Below are positions 1-10,051 of a stretch of DNA of 40,506 nucleotides, in pieces. The notes under the pieces were generated by a model. The model was not told the DNA's origin and searched no databases. It worked only from the letters and a program-made list of their open reading frames with translations. The stretch's first letter is position 1. Every line of letters begins with the position of its first letter. Position numbers and translations under genes: made by a program. Source of the stretch: Clostridiaceae bacterium (GTDB taxonomy: Bacteria; Bacillota; Clostridia; Saccharofermentanales; DTU023); NCBI GenBank assembly GCA_012521015.1, contig JAAYNE010000038.1, forward strand, positions 1-40,506, in the 5' to 3' direction.

Positions 1-1
1 A

Positions 2-157
2 GATTTTATCGATGATTTAAATGCCGATTCATTGGATATTGTTGATTTAATCATTACTTTAGAATCTGAATATGATATTTCTATTCCTGATGAAGATGCA
101 CAACGTTTGAAAACTGTTGGCGATGCAGTAGATTTCATCGTTGAAAATGCTGAATAA
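2..157 (+). CDS. acpP: acyl carrier protein, 3' part (5' truncated by window)
   Basis: Frame 2 translates to [51 protein letters not shown], with the ACP DSL phosphopantetheine site; located upstream of rnc. Confidence 0.93.
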   Translation, partial: DFIDDLNADSLDIVDLIITLESEYDISIPDEDAQRLKTVGDAVDFIVENAE

Positions 158-255
158 AGTATAACTATTGTCAAAGCAAAATAACATGAATGATGTTTAG
201 TCAAATTAGGGATACTTTAGTATCCCTTTTTTCTGTAATTGATCGGGGGAACAAT

Positions 256-987
256 ATGGAAAAACAAAGAAAATTTTGCGAGAAAAATAAGATTACCATT
301 GAGAACGAAGAATTAATTAAATCTGCTTTGACTCACTCAACTTATGCTTATGAGAATAGTGAAGAAGTCAAATATGATAACGAGCGTTTGGAATATTTAG
401 GCGATGCGGTCTTGCAATTAACAATCAGCGATGCATTATTTCATTTGAAACCGGCACTTGATGAAGGCTTGATGACCAAATACAGAGCTTTAATAGTCTG
501 TGAAGATACATTAGCTCAAGTTGCTGGAGATATAAACTTAGGTGAGTATCTTTATTTAGGTAAAGGCGAAGAAATGACCGGCGGTCGTGAGAAAGCTTCA
601 AATCTATCCAATGCATTAGAAGCCGTTTTCGGTGCAATGTATTTAGATCAAGGATTTGAGTATGTTCAAACAAAAATAATTGAATTGCTGCAAAAATATA
701 TCAATTTGGCTGTTTCAGGCAAGATGGTTTATGATTTCAAAAGTAGATTGCTGGAAATGGTTCAGGCAACTAAAGGTAGCAGCACAATGAATTTTGAGAT
801 TATTGCTGAAGAAGGTCCGGTCCACGATAGAACTTATACCGCTGCAGTCAATGTTGATGAACAAAAAGTCGCTACCGGGCAAGGATCAAGTAAAAAACTT
901 GCGGAACAAGCAGCAGCGAAACAAGCTTTACAATTATTATCCTGTGATGATGATGGTTGTTATGTGATTGATGATCTAGTAATTTAG
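256..987 (+). CDS. rnc: ribonuclease III
   Basis: RNase III signature NERLEYLGDAVLQL and C-terminal dsRBD (GQGSSKKLAEQAAAKQAL). ATG at 256 is preceded by a GGGGGA RBS; the ORF track starts upstream at 190. Confidence 0.95.
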   Translation: MEKQRKFCEKNKITIENEELIKSALTHSTYAYENSEEVKYDNERLEYLGDAVLQLTISDALFHLKPALDEGLMTKYRALIVCEDTLAQVAGDINLGEYLYLGKGEEMTGGREKASNLSNALEAVFGAMYLDQGFEYVQTKIIELLQKYINLAVSGKMVYDFKSRLLEMVQATKGSSTMNFEIIAEEGPVHDRTYTAAVNVDEQKVATGQGSSKKLAEQAAAKQALQLLSCDDDGCYVIDDLVI

Positions 988-1065
988 CCGGAGTTTTCAG
1001 TGAGTAATAATTGAGAAGATTAATATCTTCTAACGATAAAAAATTAGAAACAAGGTTTGTAACAG

Positions 1066-4000
1066 GTGTATCTTAAGTCCCTCAGTATGCAAGGATTTAA
1101 ATCCTTTCCGGATCAAACGTTAATTGAATTTCATCCGGGAATAACTGCAATAGTCGGACCGAACGGTTCCGGTAAATCTAATATAACCGATGCTATTCGT
1201 TGGGTATTAGGTGAGCAAAGTGCGAAAACTTTGCGCGGTTCACGTATGGAAGACGTTATTTTTAACGGTACGGAAACCAGACGCCAACTTGGATTCGCAG
1301 AAGTTACGATCACTTTCGATAATAAAGATCAGTACATTCCTTTGGATTATGAAATAGTTGAAGTTACCAGGCGCTATTATCGTTCGGGTGACAGTGAGTA
1401 CTTAATTAATAAAGTTCAATGTAGATTAAAAGATATTCGAGAACTGTTTCTCGATACAGGAATTGGTCGTGATGGTTATTCAATTATAGGGCAGGGGAGA
1501 ATCGATCAAATTCTGAGTGACAACTCAGAAGAAAGACGTAAGGTTTTTGATGAAGCTGCCGGAATCGTGAAATTCAAAATGCGCAAAAGAGATGCCGAAC
1601 GAAAACTGGAAAGAACGGAGCAAAATCTGGTTCGCATAGAAGACATTGTCCAAGAAATCGCTCAACGACTTGATCCTTTAGAAAAGCAAGCAGAGAAAAC
1701 TAAAATCTATCAAAAACTTTCGCTCGAAATCAGAGATACCGATATTGGTCTGACTCTTTATGATATTAAGCGCAATCAAATTGAATATGAAAAAAGTAAA
1801 CAGGCATCAGATGATCTTTCTGAAGATTTAAAAGCAGCAAAAGATCTATCACAAAAACTAAAGAATGATTATCAGAAATATGAGAAGAATTTAGCTGAAA
1901 TCGACCGGGAAATTGAAACAAAACGTTTGAAGCAATCCGTACATAATGCTGATTTAGCCGAATTAGGTGAAAAAAGAGCAATTGCCAAAGAGCGTCAACG
2001 CTCTCTTAAACTGCAAATAGATTCCAATCTAAATCAGCAAAACGAATTGAAAATCGAAGCACGTTTATTGGATGGAGATCTTGAAAAAAAGCAAATTCAG
2101 AATAAAAAATTAGTTGAAGAGGTTGCAGAATTAACTAAAAACTTTGAATCTGTAACTAAAGTTGTGACTGCTCAGAATCAAGAACTGAGTCAGTTAAACG
2201 ATCAAATTGAAAAAACCGGTCATGAATTGAGAAAAAAGCAAGATCAAATTTTTAATTTGAAGAATTCAGCCACTTCATATTCTCAGGAAATCACTTTTGT
2301 AGCTGAACAAACCTCTTTACTTGAAACGGAAATTGAAAGCTTAAATTCGAAAATGCTTGAAATTCAGAACAACCATTATGAAAAAACTCAACTTTATAAA
2401 AAAGAAGAAGAGTTTTTTGCATTAACAAATTCGGATTTGATTCTTGCACGCCAAAAAGTAGAAGAAGTCAGAGCAGAGCTGAACGATCTTGATCAGACAA
2501 AACAGCAGTTAACTAATGAATTTAATAATTCTCAATATCGCTTAAAAACTCTCCAGGAACTTGAAGCCGTTCGGGAAGGATTTCACCAGGCCGTAAAAGC
2601 CATTATGCAAAAAGCTGAAAGTGAACCCGAATTTGGTGCAGGCATTCACGGTCCGTTAGCTGAATTAATCCACGTACCGCAAAAATATGAAAAAGCAATT
2701 GAAGTTACATTGGGTGCTGCTTTACATAATATTGTTACTTCAACAAAAGCAGATGCTTCACGTATGATTGAATGGCTAAAACAGACAAAATCCGGTCGTG
2801 AGACTTTTTTACCGTTGGATACAATAAGAGCTCGCTATATTTCTGAACATGATCTCAAACAAATTGAACAACAATCGGGTTTTTTAAGTATAGCTTCAGC
2901 AATCGTAGATTTTTCTGAAGAATATACTGAAATTATCGGACAGTTATTAGGAAGAGTAATTATTGCGGAGAGTTTGGAGCACGCTCTTAAGATATCAGCA
3001 GCAATTCGACAAAAATATAAAGTTGTAACTTTGGCCGGAGATATAGTTCAAGTAGGCGGTTCGATGACCGGCGGTCAAGATAAAAAACAATCCCCGGGCT
3101 TACTGCGTAGAAACCGTGAAATTTTAGAATATCAGCAGAAGATAAGAGAACTGGATAATAAAATCAACTTCAATGATCAAGCTATTGAAAAGAAAACTTC
3201 ACAACTTATTACTAAGGGACAAATTCAAGCTGATTTAGAAAAAAGCTATCTGGAAAAAGAAAAGAATCTTTATCAACTGGTAACATTAACTAAACAGATC
3301 ATGCATGAGCTTGAACAAGTAAAACAAGAGTTGAAAAATAAAACCGATAATTTAAATAAATATCGGGCTCGAATAGAACAAGTTACACAGAAAAAACTCG
3401 AAAATGAAACTAGTTTAACCCAAGCCGAACAAGTTCAAAGCGAATTATCTGATGAACTGAAGGCTTTGCAACAATTGCAGTCAACAACAAGTCAAAAATT
3501 CCAAGAACTTCAAGATCAAATGATTGCCTTAAACATTTCATTGCAGACAAAAAAAGAATCACAGGCAAATTTTGCAGCTTTAGCTGAGCAAGTAAAGCTG
3601 GATTTCACTACGCAAAAAAACAGACAGGAAAATATTGCTAAACAGATAGAAGATTTAAAAGCTGAGTTAAAAAATCTTGCTGAACAAACTGTTGAATATG
3701 AAAACGGATATCAAAATATTGAAAATGAACTTTCCTATTTGTTAGAAGGTATTGACTATAAGCAACAGGAAAGAAGTCAAATCGAAAAGCAACAACATGA
3801 TCTTTTTACCAAAGTTGAACTTCAAGCTGATCAGGTTTCAAATTTGCAATTACAACTGGAACGTTCCCGTCAAAGCTCAGACAGATTAGAGCAAAGCATT
3901 GCTTCAGCCAAAAATCATATTTGGGAAAATTATGAAATTATGTACATTGAGATCAAAGAAGAAGATTATCCGATTGAAAATCTTTCTGCAGCAAGAGAAA

Positions 4001-4644
4001 CCTTGAAACAGATTCGCCGAGAAATTAGAGATTTAGGGGCAATTAATCCGAATGCGATTGAAGAATATAATGAAGTTTTTGAACGCCACGATTTCATGCT
4101 GAGGCAAAAAGCAGATATTGAATTATCAAAAACAAAATTGATTGATGTAATCCATGATCTGGAAGATGCTATGTCAAAGCAATTTGTAGAAAATTTTGCC
4201 CAAATTAATTATCATTTTAAAGAAGTATTTTCTGCTCTTTTCAGCGGAGGCGAAGCGGAACTTGGTCTGGAAACTACTGATCCTTTAACTTCAGGTATCA
4301 TAATCAAAGCTCAGCCACCGGGGAAAAGACTGCAAAATTTGAGCTTATTATCAGGTGGAGAGAGATCATTAACTGCAATAGCCTTACTATTGGCAATATT
4401 TAAACTAAGACCAGCTCCGTTCTGTGTTTTAGATGAAGTTGAGTCCGCTCTAGATGAAACCAACATTATAAGATTTACCGAATATATCAAAAAATATACC
4501 GATGAATCACAATTTGTCTTGGTTACCCATCGTAAAGGTACAATGGAAGCATCTGAACGTTTATACGGTATAACCATGAAAGAACGTGGTGTTTCTAAAG
4601 TTTTGTCGCTTGAATTAACAGATGCTGATATTATTAATGAGTAA
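1066..4644 (+). CDS. smc: chromosome segregation protein SMC
   Basis: 1192 aa; Walker A GPNGSGKSN, central hinge, long coiled coils, C-terminal LLSGGERSLTAIALLLAIF...CVLDEVESALDE; GTG start. Confidence 0.97.
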   Translation: MYLKSLSMQGFKSFPDQTLIEFHPGITAIVGPNGSGKSNITDAIRWVLGEQSAKTLRGSRMEDVIFNGTETRRQLGFAEVTITFDNKDQYIPLDYEIVEVTRRYYRSGDSEYLINKVQCRLKDIRELFLDTGIGRDGYSIIGQGRIDQILSDNSEERRKVFDEAAGIVKFKMRKRDAERKLERTEQNLVRIEDIVQEIAQRLDPLEKQAEKTKIYQKLSLEIRDTDIGLTLYDIKRNQIEYEKSKQASDDLSEDLKAAKDLSQKLKNDYQKYEKNLAEIDREIETKRLKQSVHNADLAELGEKRAIAKERQRSLKLQIDSNLNQQNELKIEARLLDGDLEKKQIQNKKLVEEVAELTKNFESVTKVVTAQNQELSQLNDQIEKTGHELRKKQDQIFNLKNSATSYSQEITFVAEQTSLLETEIESLNSKMLEIQNNHYEKTQLYKKEEEFFALTNSDLILARQKVEEVRAELNDLDQTKQQLTNEFNNSQYRLKTLQELEAVREGFHQAVKAIMQKAESEPEFGAGIHGPLAELIHVPQKYEKAIEVTLGAALHNIVTSTKADASRMIEWLKQTKSGRETFLPLDTIRARYISEHDLKQIEQQSGFLSIASAIVDFSEEYTEIIGQLLGRVIIAESLEHALKISAAIRQKYKVVTLAGDIVQVGGSMTGGQDKKQSPGLLRRNREILEYQQKIRELDNKINFNDQAIEKKTSQLITKGQIQADLEKSYLEKEKNLYQLVTLTKQIMHELEQVKQELKNKTDNLNKYRARIEQVTQKKLENETSLTQAEQVQSELSDELKALQQLQSTTSQKFQELQDQMIALNISLQTKKESQANFAALAEQVKLDFTTQKNRQENIAKQIEDLKAELKNLAEQTVEYENGYQNIENELSYLLEGIDYKQQERSQIEKQQHDLFTKVELQADQVSNLQLQLERSRQSSDRLEQSIASAKNHIWENYEIMYIEIKEEDYPIENLSAARETLKQIRREIRDLGAINPNAIEEYNEVFERHDFMLRQKADIELSKTKLIDVIHDLEDAMSKQFVENFAQINYHFKEVFSALFSGGEAELGLETTDPLTSGIIIKAQPPGKRLQNLSLLSGGERSLTAIALLLAIFKLRPAPFCVLDEVESALDETNIIRFTEYIKKYTDESQFVLVTHRKGTMEASERLYGITMKERGVSKVLSLELTDADIINE

Positions 4645-4800
4645 GTTGTAAAATCAAATGAAGTTTAATGTCAATTTAATTTGCAATTAACAAAAAATTT
4701 GGAACATTGAGTCATTTAAAGATAGATTGAAAAATCTGGAATACGATAAAGTATCGTTAAAAAATTTTGTCTGACACAATATGAATATGAAAGAGGACTT

Positions 4801-5730
4801 ATGAGTATATTTGATAAATTTAAACAGGGTTTACAAAAAACTCGTGATTTTGTTACCGAGAGTTTTAACAGAATAGCTGCTAACTTAGGTTACTTTGATG
4901 AGGATATGTTGGATGAGCTTGAAATGGTTTTAGTTCAAGCAGATTGTGGTGTTGAATGTGCAACTGAATTAACCGATAGCATTAGAGAACATATTAAAAG
5001 CACCGGTGATTCGTCAGCTGAAACAGTTCTGAATGTTTTGCGCACAGGTATGTTGGATATGCTAAAAGATGTTCAACCTTTAAAACTAGATCCCAATAGA
5101 CTTAATATCTTGTTAATGGTTGGTGTAAACGGTACAGGCAAAACTACTACTTCCGGCAAGTTAGCAAAACGCTATCGTGATCAAGGCAAACGTGTTTTAA
5201 TGGCAGCAGCGGATACATTTAGAGCGGCAGCAATTGAACAAATTAAAGTATGGGGTGAAAGAACTGCTACAGCAGTAATTGCCCATAAAATCGGTTCAGA
5301 TCCTTCAGCTGTTGTTTTTGATGCAATTGATGCGGCAAAAGCTAGAAATACTGATGTTTTGATCATCGATACAGCCGGTCGTTTGCATACTAAACAAAAT
5401 TTGATGGATGAGTTGGCAAAGATTCGTCGCATAATTGGTCGGGAAGCTCCGGATGCAAATTTGGAAACCTTGTTGGTTATAGATGCGACAACCGGTCAAA
5501 ATGCAATTGTTCAAGCCAATGCATTTGCTGAAGCCACTGACGTAACCGGCTTAATCATTACTAAGCTTGATGGAAATGCTAAAGGTGGAGTTGCTCTGGC
5601 TGTAATGAAAGAAACAAATCTACCGATAAAACTCGCCGGACTTGGTGAAAGTGAAGACGATTTACAAGATTTTGACTCTGAAAACTTTGTTGATTCTTTA
5701 TTACCGGATCCTGAATCTTTGAAAAAATAG
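4801..5730 (+). CDS. ftsY: signal recognition particle receptor FtsY
   Basis: 309 aa NG-domain SRP GTPase (GVNGTGKTTTSGKLA, DTAGRLHTKQNLMDEL, TKLDGNAKGG) without an acidic A domain; follows smc. Confidence 0.96.
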   Translation: MSIFDKFKQGLQKTRDFVTESFNRIAANLGYFDEDMLDELEMVLVQADCGVECATELTDSIREHIKSTGDSSAETVLNVLRTGMLDMLKDVQPLKLDPNRLNILLMVGVNGTGKTTTSGKLAKRYRDQGKRVLMAAADTFRAAAIEQIKVWGERTATAVIAHKIGSDPSAVVFDAIDAAKARNTDVLIIDTAGRLHTKQNLMDELAKIRRIIGREAPDANLETLLVIDATTGQNAIVQANAFAEATDVTGLIITKLDGNAKGGVALAVMKETNLPIKLAGLGESEDDLQDFDSENFVDSLLPDPESLKK

Positions 5731-5843
5731 GTCAGCAAGTGAAGGTGACAACGTTGCAATTTATGCTAAAAGATTCAGGTATAACAGGTATAAGCTGTTA
5801 TATTGTCACTTAATTAAATTGAAGGAGTCATTTTTGAAATCCT

Positions 5844-5899
5844 TGCACATTATTTAAGGTTGTACAGCCAGATTCTTGAACAAGTTTAAAAAGTGTGCA
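5844..5899 (+). repeat. Hairpin repeat unit A (56 nt), locus 1
   Basis: tgcacattatttaaggttgtacagccagattcttgaacaagtttaaaaagtgtgca; terminal inverted repeat TGCACA..../....TGTGCA; matches the reverse complement of units at 34749-35081. Confidence 0.9.
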
Positions 5900-5934
5900 T
5901 ATCTAGCATAGAAAAGCGAATTATTTGAAATCCT

Positions 5935-5990
5935 CGCACATTATTTAAGGTTATACAGCCAGATTCTTGAACAAGCTTAAAAAGTGTGTA
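5935..5990 (+). repeat. Hairpin repeat unit B (56 nt), locus 1
   Basis: cgcacattatttaaggttatacagccagattcttgaacaagcttaaaaagtgtgta; near-identical to unit A with a 91-nt period; flanking 'tttgaaatcct' is also repeated. Confidence 0.9.
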
Positions 5991-6026
5991 GATGGATGTC
6001 AGTAAAGCCGGTTTTACTTAAAAAGA

Positions 6027-6081
6027 CGCACACTATTTCAGGTTGTACCGTCAAATTGCAGCACAACCTTTAAAAGTGTAT
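6027..6081 (+). repeat. Hairpin repeat unit C (diverged), locus 1
   Basis: cgcacactatttcaggttgtaccgtcaaattgcagcacaacctttaaaagtgtat; same terminal arms and GGTTGT core; overlaps the 5' end of the ylxM ORF call. Confidence 0.75.
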
Positions 6082-6507
6082 AAGATCAACATGGCTGCCA
6101 TGAGTCATGACTGTCAAGCTTTTTTACTTGACAGATGTTTTAAAACTGATATTCTGTTATTTGTGTCAGGAAAAAAATTAGTTAAACAACATAATTATTT
6201 GTGTATTCTTTTAGACTATTACGGAAATTTGTTGACTCAAAGGAGACAACAAATCTTAAACATGTCGCTTGAAGACGACATGTCAATTTCCGAGATAGCG
6301 GAGAAACTGGAAATTTCCCGTCAGGCAGTTCATGACAATATTCAGCAAGCCGTTGAACAGCTTAAGCAATATGAACATAATCTCGGCATTGTTCGAAAAG
6401 ATCAATGCTTGGTTAATAAAGTTGATCACATTTTAAACAATTATGAATTTGAACAAAAATCGAAAATTGTTTGTGAGTTAGAAGAATTGAAAGCCATGAT
6501 TTTGTGA
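6043..6507 (+). CDS. ylxM: YlxM-like putative SRP-associated HTH DNA-binding protein (start uncertain)
   Basis: YLCILLDYYGNLLTQRRQQILNMSLEDDMSISEIAEKLEISRQAVHDNIQQA is a YlxM/p13-type sigma70 r4-like HTH directly upstream of ffh. The N-terminal ~40 aa are atypical. The true start may be ATG 6091/6100 or GTG 6163. Confidence 0.85.
   Translation: MYRQIAAQPLKVYKINMAAMSHDCQAFLLDRCFKTDILLFVSGKKLVKQHNYLCILLDYYGNLLTQRRQQILNMSLEDDMSISEIAEKLEISRQAVHDNIQQAVEQLKQYEHNLGIVRKDQCLVNKVDHILNNYEFEQKSKIVCELEELKAMIL
6128..6155 (+). promoter_or_regulatory. Candidate sigma-A promoter (TTGACA-16-TATTCT) within the 5' part of the ylxM ORF
   Basis: TTGACA at 6128-6133, 16-nt spacer, TATTCT at 6150-6155. Confidence 0.4.
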
Positions 6508-6601
6508 AACGCTTAGTAGAAATTAATTATTCTGTAAAATGATAGGGCATAGAAGTATATAAACATTAAGAAGAATGATTTTATAAAATGAGAGGATATA
6601 T

Positions 6602-7954
6602 ATGGCGCTTTTCAGTAGTTTATCTGATAAATTAAAATCAATTACTGACCGTATGCAGGGTAAAACTCGTGTTACGGAAAAAGATATTAAAGAAATGATG
6701 CGTGAAATTAGGCTAGCTCTTTTGGAAGCCGACGTTCATTTTAAAGTTGTTAAAGAACTTGTTGATGAAATTTCCGCCAAAGCAAAAGGTGCTGATGTAA
6801 TGGAAAGTTTAACCCCCGGCCAACAAGTGGTTAAAGTGGTGCATGAGGCATTGATCGATATTTTTGGTAAAGAGAACACTAAACTGGAAGTTTCACCTGA
6901 TGGTTTTACCGTAATAATGCTTTATGGTTTACAAGGTTCGGGTAAAACCACAACTGCGGCAAAGCTGGCTCGTCTTCTGAAAAACAACGGCAAAAAGCCA
7001 TTTTTGACTTCAGTTGACGTACATCGGCCGGCAGCTCAAGAACAATTGGTTGTTTTAGCTGACCAAATTGATGTTCCTTATCATATCAATCCGCAAGAAA
7101 AATCTGCTCCCAGAATTGCCCGTAGTGCTATCGAACGAGCTAAATATTTAATGTGTGATACACTGATTGTAGACACAGCCGGTCGAATGACAGTAGATCC
7201 GGAATTGATGCAGGAATTAAGAGAAATAAATGAAACCGTAAAACCGACTGAGCGTCTGCTGATTGTTGATGCAATGATCGGTCAGGAAGCGGTTAATATT
7301 GCACTGGAGTTTGAAAAAGAAATCGGTATCGACGGTTTTATCATGACAAAACTTGATGGTGATGCACGAGGTGGTGCAGCTCTCTCGATTCGTCATATGA
7401 CTGGAAAGCCGATCAAAATGATTGCCACCGGTGAAAAACTGGATGCTTTGGAAGAGTTTCATCCGGAACGTATGGCTTCAAGAATTCTCGGCATGGGTGA
7501 TGTTTTAACTTTGATTGAAAAGGCCAGCGCCGCAATTGATGAGAAAAAAGCACAAGAAGCCTATGAAAGAATGCGCAAGAATCGATTTACGTTGGATGAT
7601 ATGCTCGAACAATTTGAGCAAATGAATAAGATAGGTGGTATTCAGAGCATTCTATCAATGTTACCCGGTGTAGGTAAAAAGATCAATTCAGATGCTGTGG
7701 ATGATAAAAAAATGCAAAGAACAGCTGCAATCATTAAATCAATGACCCCTAAAGAACGTGAAATGCCGAAAATATTGAATGCCAGTCGTCGCAAAAGGAT
7801 TGCCGCCGGTAGCGGGGTTCAGGTTTCGGATGTCAATCAATTAATTAAGCAATTCAATGAAATTCAAAAAATGATGAAACAGTTTACTCGAATGGGAAGA
7901 GGTAAACAACGCCGTATGATGCAACAATTCGGCGGCGGAGATCTTCCGTTCTGA
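6602..7954 (+). CDS. ffh: signal recognition particle protein Ffh
   Basis: 450 aa; [45 protein letters not shown], Met-rich M domain. Confidence 0.97.
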   Translation: MALFSSLSDKLKSITDRMQGKTRVTEKDIKEMMREIRLALLEADVHFKVVKELVDEISAKAKGADVMESLTPGQQVVKVVHEALIDIFGKENTKLEVSPDGFTVIMLYGLQGSGKTTTAAKLARLLKNNGKKPFLTSVDVHRPAAQEQLVVLADQIDVPYHINPQEKSAPRIARSAIERAKYLMCDTLIVDTAGRMTVDPELMQELREINETVKPTERLLIVDAMIGQEAVNIALEFEKEIGIDGFIMTKLDGDARGGAALSIRHMTGKPIKMIATGEKLDALEEFHPERMASRILGMGDVLTLIEKASAAIDEKKAQEAYERMRKNRFTLDDMLEQFEQMNKIGGIQSILSMLPGVGKKINSDAVDDKKMQRTAAIIKSMTPKEREMPKILNASRRKRIAAGSGVQVSDVNQLIKQFNEIQKMMKQFTRMGRGKQRRMMQQFGGGDLPF

Positions 7955-7988
7955 TAATAAAACTTACTGTATATATGGAGGAAATAAA

Positions 7989-8258
7989 ATGGCAGTAAAA
8001 ATTCGTTTGAAACGTATCGGAGCAAAAAAACAACCTTCTTATCGTGTGGTTGTTGCAGATTCAAGATCACCCAGAGATGGCAGATTTATCGAAGAAATCG
8101 GTTTTTACAATCCGTTGGTTGATCCGGCAGATATCAGAATCGATTTGGAGAAGGTTGATCAATGGATGAAAAACGGTGCCCAACCGACCGATACAGTCAG
8201 AGCTTTAATCAACAAGGCTAAACAAGCATCTGGCAAAAAAGAAGAAACAGGTGAATAA
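7989..8258 (+). CDS. rpsP: 30S ribosomal protein S16
   Basis: [42 protein letters not shown]. Confidence 0.98.
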   Translation: MAVKIRLKRIGAKKQPSYRVVVADSRSPRDGRFIEEIGFYNPLVDPADIRIDLEKVDQWMKNGAQPTDTVRALINKAKQASGKKEETGE

Positions 8259-8261
8259 TAA

Positions 8262-8498
8262 ATGATAGATCTATTAAAAATATTAGTGGAGCCTTTGGTT
8301 GATAATATAGATGATGTGCGTATTGATCAAATAGATCGGGGTAACACTGTAGTTTTAGAAATCAGGGTCAATCCTGAAGACATGGGGCGCGTAATCGGAC
8401 GCCGTGGTCGCAGGGCACAAGCTATACGTTCAGTCATGCGTGCCAAAGCAAAATTGGAAAATAAACGGGTTATCGTAGACATCGTAGACCCTGAATAA
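8262..8498 (+). CDS. khpA: KH-domain RNA-binding protein (KhpA/YlqC family)
   Basis: 78 aa; GRVIGRRGRRAQAIRSVMRA KH motif; sits between rpsP and rimM. Confidence 0.93.
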   Translation: MIDLLKILVEPLVDNIDDVRIDQIDRGNTVVLEIRVNPEDMGRVIGRRGRRAQAIRSVMRAKAKLENKRVIVDIVDPE

Positions 8499-8509
8499 GT
8501 TCAGGAATT

Positions 8510-9043
8510 ATGGCAGATTTGACAGAACGTTTTGTAATCGGACGTATAGGAAAACCTCGTGGTTTAAATGGTGAATTGCGAGTGTTTCCCTTGACCGATG
8601 AAATAGAGCGTTTTCAAGACTTAAAATACTGTTATCTTGAAGATCGGCAGGAAAATATTCTGACAGAACTTGAAATTTCTGAATGCAGAATAGTGCATGA
8701 TCAAGTTAGTATTAGATTCAAAGATTATGATACACGCGATCTTGCAGAAAAACTGAAAAATCAATTTATCAGCGTGGCACGTTCGGAAGCAATTGATCTA
8801 ACCGAAGATGAATATTTTGTTGCCGATTTAATCGGTTGTGAAGTATACGATCAAAGTTACGGTTATCTTGGTAAAATTTTTAATATTCAAAAAAATTCTG
8901 CACATGATGTGACGATTGTTCGAAAACCCGGTAAAAAAGATTTACTTTATCCAAATTTGCGTAGCATTGTAAAACAAATTGATCTTGATAATCGTAGAAT
9001 AGATGTGACTTTACCGTCCGGTCTATATGAAATTTATCGCTAA
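8510..9043 (+). CDS. rimM: ribosome maturation factor RimM
   Basis: IGRIGKPRGLNGELRVFPLTDE N-terminus and PRC-barrel-like C-terminus; upstream of trmD. Confidence 0.96.
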   Translation: MADLTERFVIGRIGKPRGLNGELRVFPLTDEIERFQDLKYCYLEDRQENILTELEISECRIVHDQVSIRFKDYDTRDLAEKLKNQFISVARSEAIDLTEDEYFVADLIGCEVYDQSYGYLGKIFNIQKNSAHDVTIVRKPGKKDLLYPNLRSIVKQIDLDNRRIDVTLPSGLYEIYR

Positions 9044-9064
9044 TCACAAAATTACACTAGAATT

Positions 9065-10051
9065 ATGGAATTTACTCCACAATCTTTTATGAATAAGTTT
9101 TCAGTATTAACATTATTTCCGGAAATAATTGAACAAGGCTTGAATTATAGTATAACCGGTAGAGCAATTGCTGATCGTTTGATTGAGCTTAATTTGATCA
9201 ATATTAGGGATTTTGCTGTAAACAAATACGGACAAATTGATGACAAGTTGTACGGTGGAGGTACCGGTATGTTGATGATGCCGGAACCTATCTTGGCTGC
9301 TTGGCTTAGTATCTATCAAAAGGACCTGCAACAATTTTTAACACAACTTTCAGAAGCAATAAAGTTTTTAGAGTTGTCAAAACATGCGGAAACATCAAAA
9401 TATTCAGATACAATTGAATCTTTAGATTTAATACCACCTTCAAAAGCAACGGAATCTTTGGAATTTGTACGATTTCCGAAAGAATTGATTCTTGTAGCTT
9501 GGCAACAAAAAATCAAAGAAGTAAGTCAAGATCGGATTATCTATCTTAGCCCCAAAGGTAAGACTTTTAATCAACAAATGGCACAAGAACTTTCTCAGGA
9601 AAAACATCTGGTTTTTCTTTGTGGTCATTATGAGGGGGTTGATCAAAGAATTCTTGATGTATTACAAGTAGAAGAAGTATCTTTGGGTGATTTTGTTCTG
9701 ACTGGAGGTGAACCGGCACTTGTTGTAATGATTGATGCAATCAGTCGTTTAATTCCCGGAGTTTTGCCCAACATGGAAGCACATCAGGCTGATTCTCATT
9801 CTGCCGGTTTACTCGAAGAACCTCAATACACCAGACCTGCAAATTGGCATGGAATAAAGGTGCCTGATGTTTTGCTTTCCGGTCATCAGGCGAATATTGA
9901 GAACTATCGGAAGAGTAAAAGTTTACTTGAAACATATAAGAAAAGACCTGATCTTTTGCAAAACAGACCAACATCACAGAAAAATAATTTATCAGAAAAA
10001 TTATCGGAAGAAGATTGGCTATTATTAATTGACAGCTTGAAAAACAATTGA
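9065..10051 (+). CDS. trmD: tRNA (guanine-N1)-methyltransferase TrmD with internal insertion
   Basis: [63 protein letters not shown]. 328 aa, longer than typical TrmD (~240-255 aa). Confidence 0.96.
   Translation: MEFTPQSFMNKFSVLTLFPEIIEQGLNYSITGRAIADRLIELNLINIRDFAVNKYGQIDDKLYGGGTGMLMMPEPILAAWLSIYQKDLQQFLTQLSEAIKFLELSKHAETSKYSDTIESLDLIPPSKATESLEFVRFPKELILVAWQQKIKEVSQDRIIYLSPKGKTFNQQMAQELSQEKHLVFLCGHYEGVDQRILDVLQVEEVSLGDFVLTGGEPALVVMIDAISRLIPGVLPNMEAHQADSHSAGLLEEPQYTRPANWHGIKVPDVLLSGHQANIENYRKSKSLLETYKKRPDLLQNRPTSQKNNLSEKLSEEDWLLLIDSLKNN

Noticed and set aside
1066-4644. Low-complexity, repeat-like K/E/Q-rich stretch
   Set aside because: Explained by the SMC coiled-coil arms.
6260-6283. Inverted repeat ACATGTCG-cttgaaga-CGACATGT
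   Set aside because: Lies inside the conserved YlxM coding domain (NMSLEDDMS). Likely produced by the repeated Asp-Met-Ser codons rather than a regulatory element.
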